From Aliigemmobacter aestuarii (lineage in GTDB: Bacteria > Pseudomonadota > Alphaproteobacteria > Rhodobacterales > Rhodobacteraceae): 64,000 nt of DNA. Of this stretch, positions 9,946-18,939 are shown piece by piece. The translations under genes were made by a program, and so were the position numbers. The notes under the pieces were generated by a model that was given only the letters and a program-made list of their open reading frames with translations, was not told the origin of the DNA and searched no databases. Every line of letters begins with the position of its first letter. Within the stretch, counting starts at the first letter, position 1. Location: positions 1,302,001 through 1,366,000 of the forward strand of contig NZ_SSND01000001.1 in the NCBI RefSeq assembly GCF_004799285.1, read 5' to 3'.

Positions 9946-11145
9946 ATGCAGGACACGGCGAACCGCCAGACCGCGGACGTTCGGATTGCCCCGGGCGTTC
10001 TGTCGCTTGACCCCGGCGAATGGGATGCGCTGGCCTGCCCCGAGGCCGCCAACGGAGGACGCCCATTCGATCCGTTCACGACCCATCGCTTTCTGGCCGC
10101 GCTGGAACGGTCGGGGTCGGTCGGAGCCGGGACGGGCTGGCAACCGCAACCCCTGATCCTGCACCGCGACGGGCGGGCGGTGGCCGCGGCCCCGCTTTAC
10201 GCCAAGACCCACAGCCAGGGCGAATACATCTTCGATCACGGGTGGGCCGAGGCCTGGATGCGGGCAGGCGGGCGCTATTATCCCAAGCTTCAGGTCGCCG
10301 TGCCCTTCACCCCGGTCACCGGGCGGCGGTTTCTGGGCGCGGCAGAGGATGTGCGGCCCCTGGCCCGCGCGCTTGCCGGGATCACCGAAAGAAACGGCCT
10401 GTCTTCGGCGCATGTCACCTTCTGCACGGCGGACGAGGCGGCGGCGGTCGGCGGAATGGACGGATACCTGCACCGCGTCACCCAGCAATACCATTGGCTG
10501 AACCGGGGCTACGACAGCTTCGACGCGTTTCTTGCCGACCTGTCCAGCCGCAAGCGCAAGGCGATCCGCAAGGAACGCGAAACCGCACGCGCCGCCGGGC
10601 TTGATATCCGGGCGCTGACGGGCGATGCCATCGAACCCGCCCATTGGGATGCGTTCTGGGCCTTCTATCAGGACACGGGCAGCCGCAAATGGGGCAGGCC
10701 CTACCTGACGCGCGCCTTCTTCGACGAGGTGCACCGCACGATGCGTGACGATGTGCTTCTGGTGATGGCCTTCCGCAACGGCCATCCGGTGGCGGGGGCG
10801 TTGAATTTCATCGGTCGGGACGCGCTGTACGGCCGCTACTGGGGCGCGCTTGAACATCACCCCTGCCTGCATTTCGAACTCTGCTACCATCAGGCGATCG
10901 ACTGGGCCATTGCGCAGGGGCTCGACCGGGTCGAGGCGGGCGCGCAGGGCGAACACAAGCTGGCGCGCGGCTACATGCCCGCCGAAATCCATTCGCTGCA
11001 CTGGATCGCGGATGCCGGATTCCGGCGGGCGGTCGCCGACTATCTGGCCGCCGAACGGCGGGCGGTCGCCGAAGATATGGAAATCCTGACCTCGATGGGC
11101 CCGTTCCGGCGCGCGGGCGGGGCTGACGAACCGCCCGCGGCATGA
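9946..11145 (+). CDS. COG3146-family GNAT/FemAB-like acyltransferase
   Basis: Belongs to the family annotated as predicted N-acetyltransferase or peptidogalycan biosynthesis protein (COG3146), of unproven function and with a FemAB-like fold. Recognisable features in the 399 residues are PFTTHRFLAALERSGSVG, KTHSQGEYIFDHGWAEA, YYPKLQVAVPFTPVTG, the basic SSRKRKAIRKERE, FYQDTGSRKWGRPYL and GEHKLARGYMP. No membrane segment or signal peptide is seen. It stands alone between the GDPD gene (126-base gap) and a GST gene. Confidence 0.85.
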   Translation: MQDTANRQTADVRIAPGVLSLDPGEWDALACPEAANGGRPFDPFTTHRFLAALERSGSVGAGTGWQPQPLILHRDGRAVAAAPLYAKTHSQGEYIFDHGWAEAWMRAGGRYYPKLQVAVPFTPVTGRRFLGAAEDVRPLARALAGITERNGLSSAHVTFCTADEAAAVGGMDGYLHRVTQQYHWLNRGYDSFDAFLADLSSRKRKAIRKERETARAAGLDIRALTGDAIEPAHWDAFWAFYQDTGSRKWGRPYLTRAFFDEVHRTMRDDVLLVMAFRNGHPVAGALNFIGRDALYGRYWGALEHHPCLHFELCYHQAIDWAIAQGLDRVEAGAQGEHKLARGYMPAEIHSLHWIADAGFRRAVADYLAAERRAVAEDMEILTSMGPFRRAGGADEPPAA

Positions 11146-11221
11146 CAGGATGCCGAAAGGCCGGATAGACGGCAGCCAGACAAACGGCGGCCACGCAAAC
11201 GGCAGAAGGAGACCGCACCCC

Positions 11222-11836
11222 ATGTCGCTGACGCTCTACACCAACCCGATGTCGCGCGGACGGATCGCCCGATGGCTGCTGGAAGAGGTCGGCCAGCCCT
11301 ACGAGACGGTGATCCTCGACTATGCGACCACGATGAAGGCGCCCGAGTATCTGGCGATCAACCCGATGGGAAAGGTCCCCGCGCTGGTCCATGACGGCCA
11401 CGTTGTGACCGAAACGGCGGCGATCTGCACCTATGTCGCCGATGCCTTTCCCCAAGCCGGGCTGATGCCGCAGGACCGGGCCGATTTCTATCGCTGGATG
11501 TTCTGGGGCGCAGGTCCTCTGGAACAGGCGGTGGTCAACCGGGCGCTTGGCGTGACGGTGCCCGAGGACAAGCGCGGGATGGTCGGCTATCGCGATCTTG
11601 ACCAGATGGCCGACATGCTGGCGACGCGTCTTGCGGCGCAGGAATTCATCTGCGGTGACAGGTTCAGCGCGGCGGATGTCTATCTGGGCAGCCAGATCGG
11701 CTGGGGCCTGCGGTTCGGCACGATCCCGGCACGGCCTGAACTCGCCGCCTACTGGGCGCGCATCAGCGCCCGCCCCGCCGCCCTGCGCGCCAACCAGATC
11801 GACGACACCCTTTCCGGGAGGACGACCCATGGCTGA
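11222..11836 (+). CDS. Glutathione S-transferase family protein
   Basis: Cytosolic GST-fold protein of 204 residues. The thioredoxin-like N-terminal half reads LTLYTNPMSRGRIARWLLEE, with a catalytic Ser likely at the start of helix 1. NPMGKVPALVHDG holds the cis-Pro glutathione-binding loop, followed by TETAAICTYVAD. The C-terminal helical domain includes FSAADVYLGSQIGWGLRFG with the capping Asp. The chosen ATG at 11222 has GAAGGAGA upstream. It overlaps the pterin dehydratase gene by eight bases. The substrate cannot be predicted. Confidence 0.9.
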   Translation: MSLTLYTNPMSRGRIARWLLEEVGQPYETVILDYATTMKAPEYLAINPMGKVPALVHDGHVVTETAAICTYVADAFPQAGLMPQDRADFYRWMFWGAGPLEQAVVNRALGVTVPEDKRGMVGYRDLDQMADMLATRLAAQEFICGDRFSAADVYLGSQIGWGLRFGTIPARPELAAYWARISARPAALRANQIDDTLSGRTTHG

Positions 11837-12200
11837 CCTGATGACGGTCGAGGACCGCCGCGCCCATCTTCCGTCCCTCGCGGCAACAGGATGGGCCGCA
11901 GTCGAGGGGCGGGATGCAATCCGCAAGATCTTGCGTTTCCGCAGTTTCTCGCAGGCGTGGGGGTTCATGTCGCGCGTGGCCTTGGCCGCCGAGACGATGA
12001 ACCATCACCCGGAATGGTCGAACCGTTACAACATCGTCGACATCACCCTGACGACGCATGATTGCGCGGGGCTGAGCCTTCTGGACATCGACCTTGCCCG
12101 CCGGATCGACAGGCTGGCCGAGGGTGCCGATGTGGTCGCCGATCATGGCCAACCCATCGAATGCCTCTGCGAGCTGCGTGCAGGCCAGCGGTCGCACTAG
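11829..12200 (+). CDS. phhB: 4a-hydroxytetrahydrobiopterin dehydratase (PCD)
   Basis: Dehydrates 4a-hydroxytetrahydropterin to recycle the cofactor of aromatic hydroxylases; bacterial homologues may also act in molybdopterin metabolism. The 123-residue product carries the family motif with ETMNHHPEWSNRYN followed by LTTHDCAGLSLLD, so the catalytic His residues and Asp are in place. The N-terminus is a little longer than the shortest family members. It is translationally coupled to the GST gene and followed by a strong hairpin shared with the convergent peroxiredoxin gene. No phenylalanine hydroxylase gene is in the window. Confidence 0.92.
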   Translation: MADLMTVEDRRAHLPSLAATGWAAVEGRDAIRKILRFRSFSQAWGFMSRVALAAETMNHHPEWSNRYNIVDITLTTHDCAGLSLLDIDLARRIDRLAEGADVVADHGQPIECLCELRAGQRSH

Positions 12201-12220
12201 GCCCGTCCTTGCTGCGCCCG

Positions 12221-12253
12221 TCCCTGCGGCGCGACAGGGCCGCGCCGCAGGGA
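12221..12253. terminator. Hairpin between convergent phhB and peroxiredoxin genes
   Basis: A perfect 13-bp stem (TCCCTGCGGCGCG with CGCGCCGCAGGGA) and a 7-base loop fill most of the 61-base gap between two convergent stop codons. There is no T tract, so efficiency as an intrinsic terminator is uncertain. Confidence 0.7.
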
Positions 12254-12261
12254 GGATTTCG

Positions 12262-12750
12262 TCAGATCGCCGCCAGCAGCGCTTCACCGCCCGACACTTC
12301 GCAGACGCCGGGGCTTTCCTCGAGGTGCAGCGTCTTGACGATGCCGTCCTCGACGAGCATCGCATAGCGCTTGGACCGGTCGATCAAGCCACGGGCCGGA
12401 ACGCTGAAATCCAGCCCCAACGCCTTGGTGAAGGCGCTTTCGGGGTCCGACAGCATGGAGATTCCGGCGCCTGTCGCACCGGTGCTTTCGCCCCAGGCAG
12501 ACATTACGAAGGGGTCGTTCACGGCCACGCAGAGGATTTCGTCCACGCCCTTGGCATCAAAGCTGGTCTTGGTGCGGATGAAGCTGGGCACATGGGCGGA
12601 ATGGCAGGTCGGGGTGAAGGCGCCGGGAACGGCGAAGATCACCACTTTGCGGCCCTTGGTCAGATCGGCGATCGTAACATCTTCGGGTCCGTTTGCACCC
12701 ATCCGGACCAACGTCGCATCCGGCAGTTTCGACCCTTCAGAAATCGTCAT
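12262..12750 (-). CDS. Peroxiredoxin (Prx5 / AhpC-TSA type)
   Basis: Thiol peroxidase of 162 residues. The peroxidatic Cys is Cys49 in PGAFTPTCHSAHVP, and further cysteines occur at CVAVND and GVCEVSGG near the C-terminus. The HVPSF stretch and the length match the Prx5/PrxII group, usually recycled by glutaredoxin or glutathione. Start at the ATG 12748-12750 with GAGGAAGC upstream; a more upstream in-frame ATG would add residues not seen in the family. It converges on phhB and diverges from the ferredoxin reductase gene. Confidence 0.92.
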   Translation of the reverse strand: MTISEGSKLPDATLVRMGANGPEDVTIADLTKGRKVVIFAVPGAFTPTCHSAHVPSFIRTKTSFDAKGVDEILCVAVNDPFVMSAWGESTGATGAGISMLSDPESAFTKALGLDFSVPARGLIDRSKRYAMLVEDGIVKTLHLEESPGVCEVSGGEALLAAI

Positions 12751-12857
12751 TTCAGCTTCCTCGCGCGTTGCGTTTCCATTGCCCAAGGTTATAGGGTCGC
12801 CACGACCCGGCGGCCAGAGGCCGCGATCTATTTCCTTTCAGAACAGCGGGGGCGGAC

Positions 12858-14066
12858 ATGGCTCATTTCATCGTGATCGGCGCCGGACAGGCCGGGGCGG
12901 CGCTTGTTGCACGGCTGCGGTCGGGTGGCTTCGAGGGCGAGATCACCCTGATCGGCGAAGAGCCAAGCCCCCCCTACCAGCGCCCTCCCCTGTCGAAAGC
13001 CTATCTTCTGGGCGAGATGGAGGAGGAACGGCTGTGGCTGCGGTCGGCCGATTTCTATGCCGACAACCGGATCACCCTGCGGCTGGGGCAGAAGGTTTCC
13101 GCCATCGACCCGGTGGCACATACGGTGACGGTCGGCGGCGAAACGCTGCGCTATGACAGGCTTGCGCTGACCACGGGCTCGGCTCCGCGGCGTCTTCCTG
13201 CGGCGATCGGCGGCGATCTGGGAGGCGTCTTTGCCGTACGGACCCTGGCCGATGTCGATGCGATGCGGGCAGAATTCCAGCCGGGCCGTCGCGTCGTCAT
13301 CATCGGCGGGGGCTACATCGGGCTTGAAGCGGCCGCCGTGGCCGCAAAGCTCGGGCTGGCCGTGACCGTGGTCGAGGCTGCGCCGCGCATCCTGCAACGC
13401 GTTGCCAGCCCCGAAACCTCGGCCCATTTCCGCGCGTTGCACGCGGCACATGGCGTGACGATCCTTGAAGGCACCGGCCTTGACCGGCTGGAAGGCGACG
13501 GGCGCGTGACAGCGGCGCGTCTCGCCGACGGGCGCGTTCTGCCCTGCGACTTCGCCATCGTCGGGATCGGCATCCTTCCCGTGACCGGGCTGGCCGAGGC
13601 CGCCGGCCTGACCATCGACAACGGCATCGCGACCGACGATCACGCCCGCACCTCGGACCCGGACATCTTCGCGGCGGGCGATTGCGCCTCGTTCCCGCAC
13701 AACGGGGGCCGGCTGAGGCTGGAAAGCGTGGGCAACGCCATCGAACAGGCCGAAGTGGCCGCCGACAACATGATGGGCCGCGACGTGGCTTATCAGGCCA
13801 AGCCGTGGTTCTGGTCGGATCAGTATGACTGCAAGCTGCAGATCGCGGGGCTGAACACGGGATACGATCGGATCGTGACACGCGGCCCCGACGGCGATGC
13901 CGTGTCCTTCTGGTATTACGGCGGCGACCGGCTGCTGGCGGTGGACGCGATGAACGACCCGCGCGCCTACATGGTGGGCAAGCGCCTGATCGAGATGGGC
14001 AAGACCCCCGATCCGGCGGCGGTTCCCGACACCGCGCAGGACCTGAAGGCGCTTCTGAAGGCATGA
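12858..14066 (+). CDS. FAD-dependent ferredoxin reductase (putidaredoxin/rhodocoxin reductase type)
   Basis: NAD(P)H-dependent flavoprotein that reduces a [2Fe-2S] ferredoxin. In 402 residues it has the N-terminal FAD dinucleotide fold (FIVIGAGQAGAALVARLR), SPPYQRPPLSKAYL, a second Rossmann fold for NAD(P)H (VVIIGGGYIGLEAAAVA), PDIFAAGDCASFPH and a C-terminal reductase domain with WFWSDQYDCKLQIAGL. Typical partners are P450s or Rieske oxygenases, but none is nearby. Its stop overlaps the rsmD start (ATGA), a coupling without obvious functional logic. Confidence 0.92.
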   Translation: MAHFIVIGAGQAGAALVARLRSGGFEGEITLIGEEPSPPYQRPPLSKAYLLGEMEEERLWLRSADFYADNRITLRLGQKVSAIDPVAHTVTVGGETLRYDRLALTTGSAPRRLPAAIGGDLGGVFAVRTLADVDAMRAEFQPGRRVVIIGGGYIGLEAAAVAAKLGLAVTVVEAAPRILQRVASPETSAHFRALHAAHGVTILEGTGLDRLEGDGRVTAARLADGRVLPCDFAIVGIGILPVTGLAEAAGLTIDNGIATDDHARTSDPDIFAAGDCASFPHNGGRLRLESVGNAIEQAEVAADNMMGRDVAYQAKPWFWSDQYDCKLQIAGLNTGYDRIVTRGPDGDAVSFWYYGGDRLLAVDAMNDPRAYMVGKRLIEMGKTPDPAAVPDTAQDLKALLKA

Positions 14067-14641
14067 GGATCATCGGCGGCACGTCACGCGGGCTGAAGCT
14101 GGCCGAGGTGGGCGAAGGCGATGCCGCCGCCCATCTGCGGCCCACGTCCGACCGGGTGCGCGAGGCGATCTTCAACCTTCTGCTGAACGGCGGATACGGC
14201 AACCCTGTGGCGGGCGCGCGGGTGCTGGACCTGTTCTCAGGAACCGGCGCGCTTGGGCTCGAGGCGCTGTCGCGCGGCGCGGCACGGGTGACCTTTGTCG
14301 ATGACGGGGCAAAGGCGCGGGCGCTTTTGCGGACGAACATCGAAAAGATGCGCGCGATGGGTGTGACCGATGTCTACCGCCGCGATGCCACCCGGATGGG
14401 TCCGAACAGGGGCGCGGGCTTTGGCCTTGTGTTTCTTGATCCGCCCTATGGCAAGGGACTGGGCGAAGCGGCGCTGGCGTCCTGCGTGGCGGGCGGCTGG
14501 ATCGCCCCGGGCGCGCTGATCGTCTGGGAGGAAAGCAAGGCCCCGCTGCCGCCCGCGGGGTTCGACATCCTCGACCAGCGGACATACGGCGACACGATCA
14601 TCACGATCCTGCGCGCCGCATCCGAGGACACCCGGCCGTGA
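14063..14641 (+). CDS. rsmD: 16S rRNA (guanine966-N2)-methyltransferase RsmD
   Basis: SAM-dependent enzyme that methylates G966 of 16S rRNA in the 30S subunit. The 192 residues show MRIIGGTSRGLKL at the start, RPTSDRVREAIFNLL, the SAM-binding VLDLFSGTGALGLEALSRG and the catalytic motif IV VFLDPPYGKG. Length is normal. It overlaps the reductase gene upstream and the HAD gene downstream by four bases each. Confidence 0.95.
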   Translation: MRIIGGTSRGLKLAEVGEGDAAAHLRPTSDRVREAIFNLLLNGGYGNPVAGARVLDLFSGTGALGLEALSRGAARVTFVDDGAKARALLRTNIEKMRAMGVTDVYRRDATRMGPNRGAGFGLVFLDPPYGKGLGEAALASCVAGGWIAPGALIVWEESKAPLPPAGFDILDQRTYGDTIITILRAASEDTRP

Positions 14642-15285
14642 CCCCCGAAGCCATCCTTTTCGACTGCGACGGGGTTCTGGTGGACAGCGAGCCCGCGGCC
14701 TTTGCCCTGCTGGCCGAGGATCTGGCGCGGGCCGGCCTTGTCCTTTCCCATGCCGAGATGGAGGCACAGTTCCTGGGCGGCACGATCCGTGGCCTGCACA
14801 TGAAGGCGCGCGCCCTTGGGGCCGACCTTGCCGACGACTGGCCCGACGATTTCTATGACAGGCTCTACGCCCGGCTGGCCGAGGGCACGCCGCTGTTCGA
14901 CGGGGTGGAGGCGCTGCTTGATCGTCTGGACAAAGCGGGGATCGCCTATGCCGTCGGCTCGAACGGGGCGCCGCGCAAGATGGAGATCACCCTGGGCCAG
15001 CATCCTTCGGTCTATGCGCGGCTGCGAGGCGTGCTGTTTTCCGGTCAGGAGATCGGCGCACCAAAACCCGCGCCCGACCTTTACCTGACAGCGGCGCGCG
15101 CGCTTGGCGTCGATCCGGCGCGCTGCGTGGTGGTCGAGGACAGCCCGACCGGCGTCCGCGCCGGGCGCGCGGCCGGGATGCGCTGCTTCGGCTTTGCCCC
15201 AAACGGCAATTTCGCGCGGCTTGAGGCCGAGGGGGCCGAACCGCTGCGGGCGATGGCCGACCTGCCGGCGCGGATCGGGATCTAG
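14638..15285 (+). CDS. HAD-superfamily phosphatase (phosphoglycolate phosphatase / beta-PGM-like)
   Basis: Cytosolic HAD hydrolase of 215 residues. Motif I is ILFDCDGVLVDSEP with nucleophile and acid/base Asp. A helical cap follows (EMEAQFLGGTIRGLHMKA), then motif II AVGSNGAPRKM, the motif III Lys in SGQEIGAPKPAPDLYL and motif IV CVVVEDSPTGVRAG. The substrate is not predictable; sugar phosphates are usual. The GTG start overlaps the rsmD stop. Its TAG stop shares the palindrome CTAG with the stop of the convergent DUF2794 gene. Confidence 0.88.
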   Translation: MTPEAILFDCDGVLVDSEPAAFALLAEDLARAGLVLSHAEMEAQFLGGTIRGLHMKARALGADLADDWPDDFYDRLYARLAEGTPLFDGVEALLDRLDKAGIAYAVGSNGAPRKMEITLGQHPSVYARLRGVLFSGQEIGAPKPAPDLYLTAARALGVDPARCVVVEDSPTGVRAGRAAGMRCFGFAPNGNFARLEAEGAEPLRAMADLPARIGI

Positions 15286-15635
15286 TCGCCGTCGACGCTT
15301 CGGATCAGCTTGCGTTCCAGTACCTTCAGGACCGCCGACAGGTCATGTCCACGGCGCAGGATCTGGCCATCCATCCCGACAATCGCATACATGCCTTGCC
15401 GCGACCGCAGCTTCGGGCGTTTTTCGATGCGATACAGGGGGTTCTCGGCCGTGCGGCGGAAGATCGAGAAGACTGCAAGATCGCGCAGGCAGGAAATCCC
15501 GTAATCGCGCCATTCGCCAAGGGCCACCATCCGGCCATAAAGCGTCAGGATCGCGGACAGTTCCTGACGATCAAAGCTGACCTGTTCGGGCACACGGGCC
15601 GAAAGGTTGAAGGGCACGGGCGGTTGCGCGGTCAT
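15282..15635 (-). CDS. DUF2794 protein
   Basis: A conserved 117-residue alphaproteobacterial protein of unknown function. I recognise the family from RVPEQVSFDRQELSAILTLY, YGRMVALGEWRDYGIS, AVFSIFRRTAENPLYRIE and GMYAIVGMDGQILRRGHDL. There is no signal peptide or membrane segment. It converges with the HAD gene, the two stop codons overlapping on CTAG. Confidence 0.88.
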   Translation of the reverse strand: MTAQPPVPFNLSARVPEQVSFDRQELSAILTLYGRMVALGEWRDYGISCLRDLAVFSIFRRTAENPLYRIEKRPKLRSRQGMYAIVGMDGQILRRGHDLSAVLKVLERKLIRSVDGD

Positions 15636-15694
15636 GAATTGATGTTACCGCGCATGGGCGACAATGCAACATCCAGATGACGCCGCGGCAGGCG

Positions 15695-15904
15695 TCACAG
15701 CCGCAGGACCCTGTCGTGGCGGTCACGACGGGGGCCAACGCCCAGTGGCATGATCCCGACCGGCTGAAACCCGAAGCCTTCGTGAAAGGCGCGGATGTGC
15801 CGGCTTGTCGCAAGGCAGGTTGCGCGGAAAGGTCGTGACACCACCGGCGCGACCCGCACCGTCACCGCCTCGTCACCCCGGAAAACCCGGCGCCGCCTTG
15901 ACAA
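15695..15904 (-). pseudogene. Possible remnant of a GNAT acetyltransferase (C-terminal end only)
   Basis: A 69-codon open stretch whose product, through HIRAFHEGFGFQPVGI and a closing RHDRVLRL, resembles the last strand and helix of GNAT acetyltransferases. The acetyl-CoA loop that should lie upstream would fall inside the asparaginase gene, so only a tail is left. It may be decayed or only a chance resemblance. Nothing else is visible in the 237-base gap. Confidence 0.3.
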
Positions 15905-16868
15905 TGCCGGTTTCGAACCCGCGCCAGTTCTTCTGCACGGCGTTCAGGCGTTTCAGCGTCGCCGGGTGGTCCGGGTCCAACACGCCCAGACGGACCAGAA
16001 GCGCGCAGATCGCTGCCTCGGACGCGCGGGTGCCGCCATCGACGATTTTCAACGCGATGCCCATCTTCCGTTCCGGGATGATGGCGACGAACACCGCCTC
16101 GGCGCCGGTCTTGATCGCGACGCGCCCGTCCATCGCGCGCATCAGTTCGGTACAGGCGCGGCCCTCGCCCGCGACCAGTTCGGGATGCGCGGCCATCGCG
16201 CGGGTCAGGCGGTGCATCGCCGCCTGCCGGGCGCTGCCGCCTTCGGGCGCGGCGGCAAAGGCCGCCATCGCGCGGGCCAGCCCGTGCACCGTGGTGGCAA
16301 AGTTCGGGGCCGAACAGCCGTCGATCCCGTAACCGGGGCTGGCCTCGTCCGTCACTTCCTCGAACGCGGCCTTCACCGCGCGCTGCACGGGGTGGTCGAG
16401 TTCCACATATTCCGGCCCGGCCTTCAGATGCTTCGTCAGGGTAAGAAAGCCCGAATGCTTGCCCGAACAGTTGTTGTGGCACTGGCAGGGCGCCTCGTGC
16501 GCGCAGATCAGCCGGTCGCGTTCTGCCCGGTCGTAGGGTTCGTGCGCGCCACAGCGCAGATCAGCCTCGGACAGGCCCAGATCGGCCAGCCAGCGCGTCA
16601 CCATGCCGACATGCAGGCCCGCCCCTTGGTGGCTGGCACAAGCCAGCGCCAGTTGTGCATCGGTCAGCCCCGCCGCCTGCGCCGCGCCGCTTTCGATCAG
16701 GGGCAGCGCCTGAAGCATCTTGCAGGACGACCGCGGAAAGATGACGGCTTCGGGATCGCCCCAGGCCTCGACGATATGGCCGGTCTCGTCGCAGATGACG
16801 GCGTGCCCGCTGTGGGTGCTTTCCAGCATCCCGCCCCGCCAGAGTTCCGCCATCGGTATCGCCGCCAT
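15873..16868 (-). CDS. L-asparaginase II family protein (COG4448, Cys-containing type)
   Basis: Asparagine amidohydrolase of the thermolabile rhizobial/Rhodobacter class, unrelated to E. coli AnsA/AnsB and related by fold to serine beta-lactamases. The 331-residue product contains FPRSSCKMLQALPLI (the Ser-Ser-x-Lys active-site element), CASHQGAGLHV, CQCHNNCSGKHSGFL (zinc/Cys cluster and Ser-x-Lys) and YGIDGCSAPNFATTVHGLA. I start it at the second ATG because GGGAGGGGCGAGG lies directly before it; the first ATG adds seven residues. Together with gltBD, glnK and pxpABC it points to use of organic nitrogen. Confidence 0.88.
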   Translation of the reverse strand: MAAIPMAELWRGGMLESTHSGHAVICDETGHIVEAWGDPEAVIFPRSSCKMLQALPLIESGAAQAAGLTDAQLALACASHQGAGLHVGMVTRWLADLGLSEADLRCGAHEPYDRAERDRLICAHEAPCQCHNNCSGKHSGFLTLTKHLKAGPEYVELDHPVQRAVKAAFEEVTDEASPGYGIDGCSAPNFATTVHGLARAMAAFAAAPEGGSARQAAMHRLTRAMAAHPELVAGEGRACTELMRAMDGRVAIKTGAEAVFVAIIPERKMGIALKIVDGGTRASEAAICALLVRLGVLDPDHPATLKRLNAVQKNWRGFETGIVKAAPGFPG

Positions 16869-16981
16869 TCCTCGCCCCTCCCATGACATCTGCGCGATTT
16901 TCTGCCCATGGGCCTTTCACGCATGGTGCTTTTTGCGTTATGAAGGCATATCGGGTAGATGACCGCCCCGCCACATCAAAA

Positions 16982-16998
16982 ACGGCATCGAATGCCGT
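16982..16998. promoter_or_regulatory. Inverted repeat upstream of the IalB gene
   Basis: ACGGCAT-CGA-ATGCCGT, a perfect 7-bp inverted repeat with three-base spacer, sits about 55 bases before the IalB start in the divergent gap to the asparaginase gene. It could be an operator or a 5'-leader hairpin. No known regulator consensus is assigned. Confidence 0.35.
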
Positions 16999-17052
16999 AA
17001 GCCGGACCGGCAGGGCGCAAGAGGCAACAGGCAGCTGGAGGCTGTGGAAAAG

Positions 17053-17577
17053 ATGACATCCCTTCTGGGTCGGGCGCTTCTGGGTGCCGCGTTCGCAATG
17101 GCCGCAAGCGGCGCGATTGCGCAGGAATCCACCAATCAGGTTGCAGTCAAAACCGACTGGAGCGTCTTTACCGAGGAAAGCCCCAAGGAATGCTGGGGCG
17201 TATCCAAGCCCAAGGAAACCGTGAACACCCGTGACGGGCAGGTCGTGCAGGCCCGCCGCGGCGACATCCTCATGTTCGTGACCTTCCGCCCCGGTGCGGG
17301 CGCGAATGGCGAGGTGTCGTTCACCGGCGGCTATCCCTTTGCACCCGGATCGACCGTGGATCTTGAAATCGACGGGATCACCTATGCGCTGATCACCGAC
17401 GGCGAATGGGCCTGGCCGTCCAGCCCCAGCGAGGACGGGCCGATCCTGGCCGCGCTGAAGAAGGGCACGACCGCGATCGCGACCGGCCGTTCGGCGCGTG
17501 GCACGGTGACAAAGGACACGTTCAGCCTGCGCGGGTTCACCGCCGCGATGACCGAGGCCGAGGCGCGCTGCAAGTAA
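17053..17577 (+). CDS. Invasion-associated locus B (IalB) family periplasmic protein
   Basis: Secreted or periplasmic protein of about 174 residues. A Sec signal peptide (LGRALLGAAFAMAASGAIAQ, cleavage after AIA) is followed by the IalB domain, with TDWSVFTEESPKECWGVSKP, FVTFRPGAGANGEVSFTGGY and a C-terminal TEAEARCK, the two conserved Cys probably disulfide-bonded. The family was named from Bartonella invasion but is common in free-living alphaproteobacteria, where its role is unknown. Start ATG at 17053 is chosen; an in-frame GTG at 17044 is too close to the CTGGAGG Shine-Dalgarno. Confidence 0.85.
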   Translation: MTSLLGRALLGAAFAMAASGAIAQESTNQVAVKTDWSVFTEESPKECWGVSKPKETVNTRDGQVVQARRGDILMFVTFRPGAGANGEVSFTGGYPFAPGSTVDLEIDGITYALITDGEWAWPSSPSEDGPILAALKKGTTAIATGRSARGTVTKDTFSLRGFTAAMTEAEARCK

Positions 17578-17597
17578 CTGCGCGCGCGGAATTCCGG

Positions 17598-17634
17598 ACG
17601 CCCCGGCCGATTTGCCGGGGCGTTTTGCTTTTTC
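17598..17634 (+). terminator. Intrinsic terminator after the IalB gene
   Basis: A 10-bp stem (ACGCCCCGGC with GCCGGGGCGT) and six-base loop, then TTTGCTTTTT. It lies 20 bases after the IalB stop and about 50 bases before rlmN. Confidence 0.9.
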
Positions 17635-17682
17635 GCGGCAAATCCCCTATATGACCTGCCTGACCCTTCCCCGAGACATGCC

Positions 17683-18864
17683 ATGACCACGCCGAACGCC
17701 CCGATCACGCAGGATGTCCTGACGATCCCCCGGAAGCTGCCCGAAGGCAGCAGGACGAACATCGTCGGCCTGACGCGCGACCAGTTGCGCGCAGCCCTGA
17801 TCGCTGCGGGCACGCCCGAAAAGCAGGCGAAGATGCGGCTTGGGCAGATCTGGCAGTGGGTTTATCACTTCGGCCTGCGCGATTTCGCGGCGATGACGAA
17901 CCTTTCCAAGGACTACCGGGCGCTTCTGGCCGAGAATTTCGTGATCGAAGTGCCCGAGATCGTGTCGAAGCAGGTGTCGATGGACGGCACGCGCAAGTAT
18001 CTGGTGCGCATCGCGGGCGGGCACGAGGTGGAAACCGTCTATATCCCCGAGGAAAACCGCGGCACGCTTTGCATCAGTTCGCAGGTGGGCTGCACGCTGA
18101 CCTGTTCCTTCTGCCACACCGGCACGCAGAAACTGGTGCGCAACCTGACGGCGGCGGAAATCGTGGGCCAGGTGATGCTGGCGCGCGACGATCTGGGCGA
18201 ATGGCCAGAACCCGGCGCACCGAAGGACGAAACCCGGCTTGTCTCGAACGTCGTGCTGATGGGTATGGGCGAGCCGCTTTACAACTTCGAGAATGTCCGC
18301 GACGCGATGCGCGTGGTGATGGATGGCGAGGGCCTCAGCCTCAGCCGCCGGCGCATCACCCTTTCGACCAGCGGCATCGTGCCCGAGATCGCCCGCACGG
18401 CCGAGGAAATCGGCTGCCTTCTGGCGATTTCCTTCCATGCCACCACCGACGAGGTGCGCGACCGTCTGGTGCCGGTGAACAAGAAGTGGAATATCGCCAC
18501 GCTCATCGATGCGCTGCGCGACTATCCGCGGTTGTCCAACAGCGAACGGATCACCTTTGAATACGTGATGCTGAAGGGTGTGAACGACAGCGACGCGGAC
18601 GCACGGCGCCTGGTCAAGCTGATCGCGGGCATTCCGGCCAAGATCAACCTCATTCCGTTCAACGAATGGCCCGGCGCGCCCTATGAACGGTCGGACTGGG
18701 AACGGATCGAGGCCTTTGCCGACATCATCTACAAGGCCGGTTACGCCAGCCCGATCCGGACACCGCGCGGCGAGGATATCATGGCCGCCTGCGGCCAGCT
18801 GAAATCCGCGACCGAACGGGCGCGCAAGTCGCGCGCCGAAATCGCCGCCGAGGCGGGGTTGTAA
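17683..18864 (+). CDS. rlmN: 23S rRNA/tRNA adenine C2-methyltransferase RlmN
   Basis: Radical-SAM enzyme that methylates C2 of A2503 in 23S rRNA and A37 of some tRNAs. The 393 residues carry the [4Fe-4S] motif with Cys137, Cys141 and Cys144 in [14 protein letters not shown], the Gly-rich [21 protein letters not shown], and [14 protein letters not shown]. The late catalytic Cys lies in [10 protein letters not shown]. Length and start are normal. It is a single gene with its own promoter, presumably in the short gap after the IalB terminator. Confidence 0.96.
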   Translation: MTTPNAPITQDVLTIPRKLPEGSRTNIVGLTRDQLRAALIAAGTPEKQAKMRLGQIWQWVYHFGLRDFAAMTNLSKDYRALLAENFVIEVPEIVSKQVSMDGTRKYLVRIAGGHEVETVYIPEENRGTLCISSQVGCTLTCSFCHTGTQKLVRNLTAAEIVGQVMLARDDLGEWPEPGAPKDETRLVSNVVLMGMGEPLYNFENVRDAMRVVMDGEGLSLSRRRITLSTSGIVPEIARTAEEIGCLLAISFHATTDEVRDRLVPVNKKWNIATLIDALRDYPRLSNSERITFEYVMLKGVNDSDADARRLVKLIAGIPAKINLIPFNEWPGAPYERSDWERIEAFADIIYKAGYASPIRTPRGEDIMAACGQLKSATERARKSRAEIAAEAGL

Positions 18865-18939
18865 GCCGCTGCTCCCCTGCCGCTTGTCTGCCTTCCTGAT
18901 GCCGTCTAGCCTGCCCTCATGCGGGCAGGGAGCGAGTGA

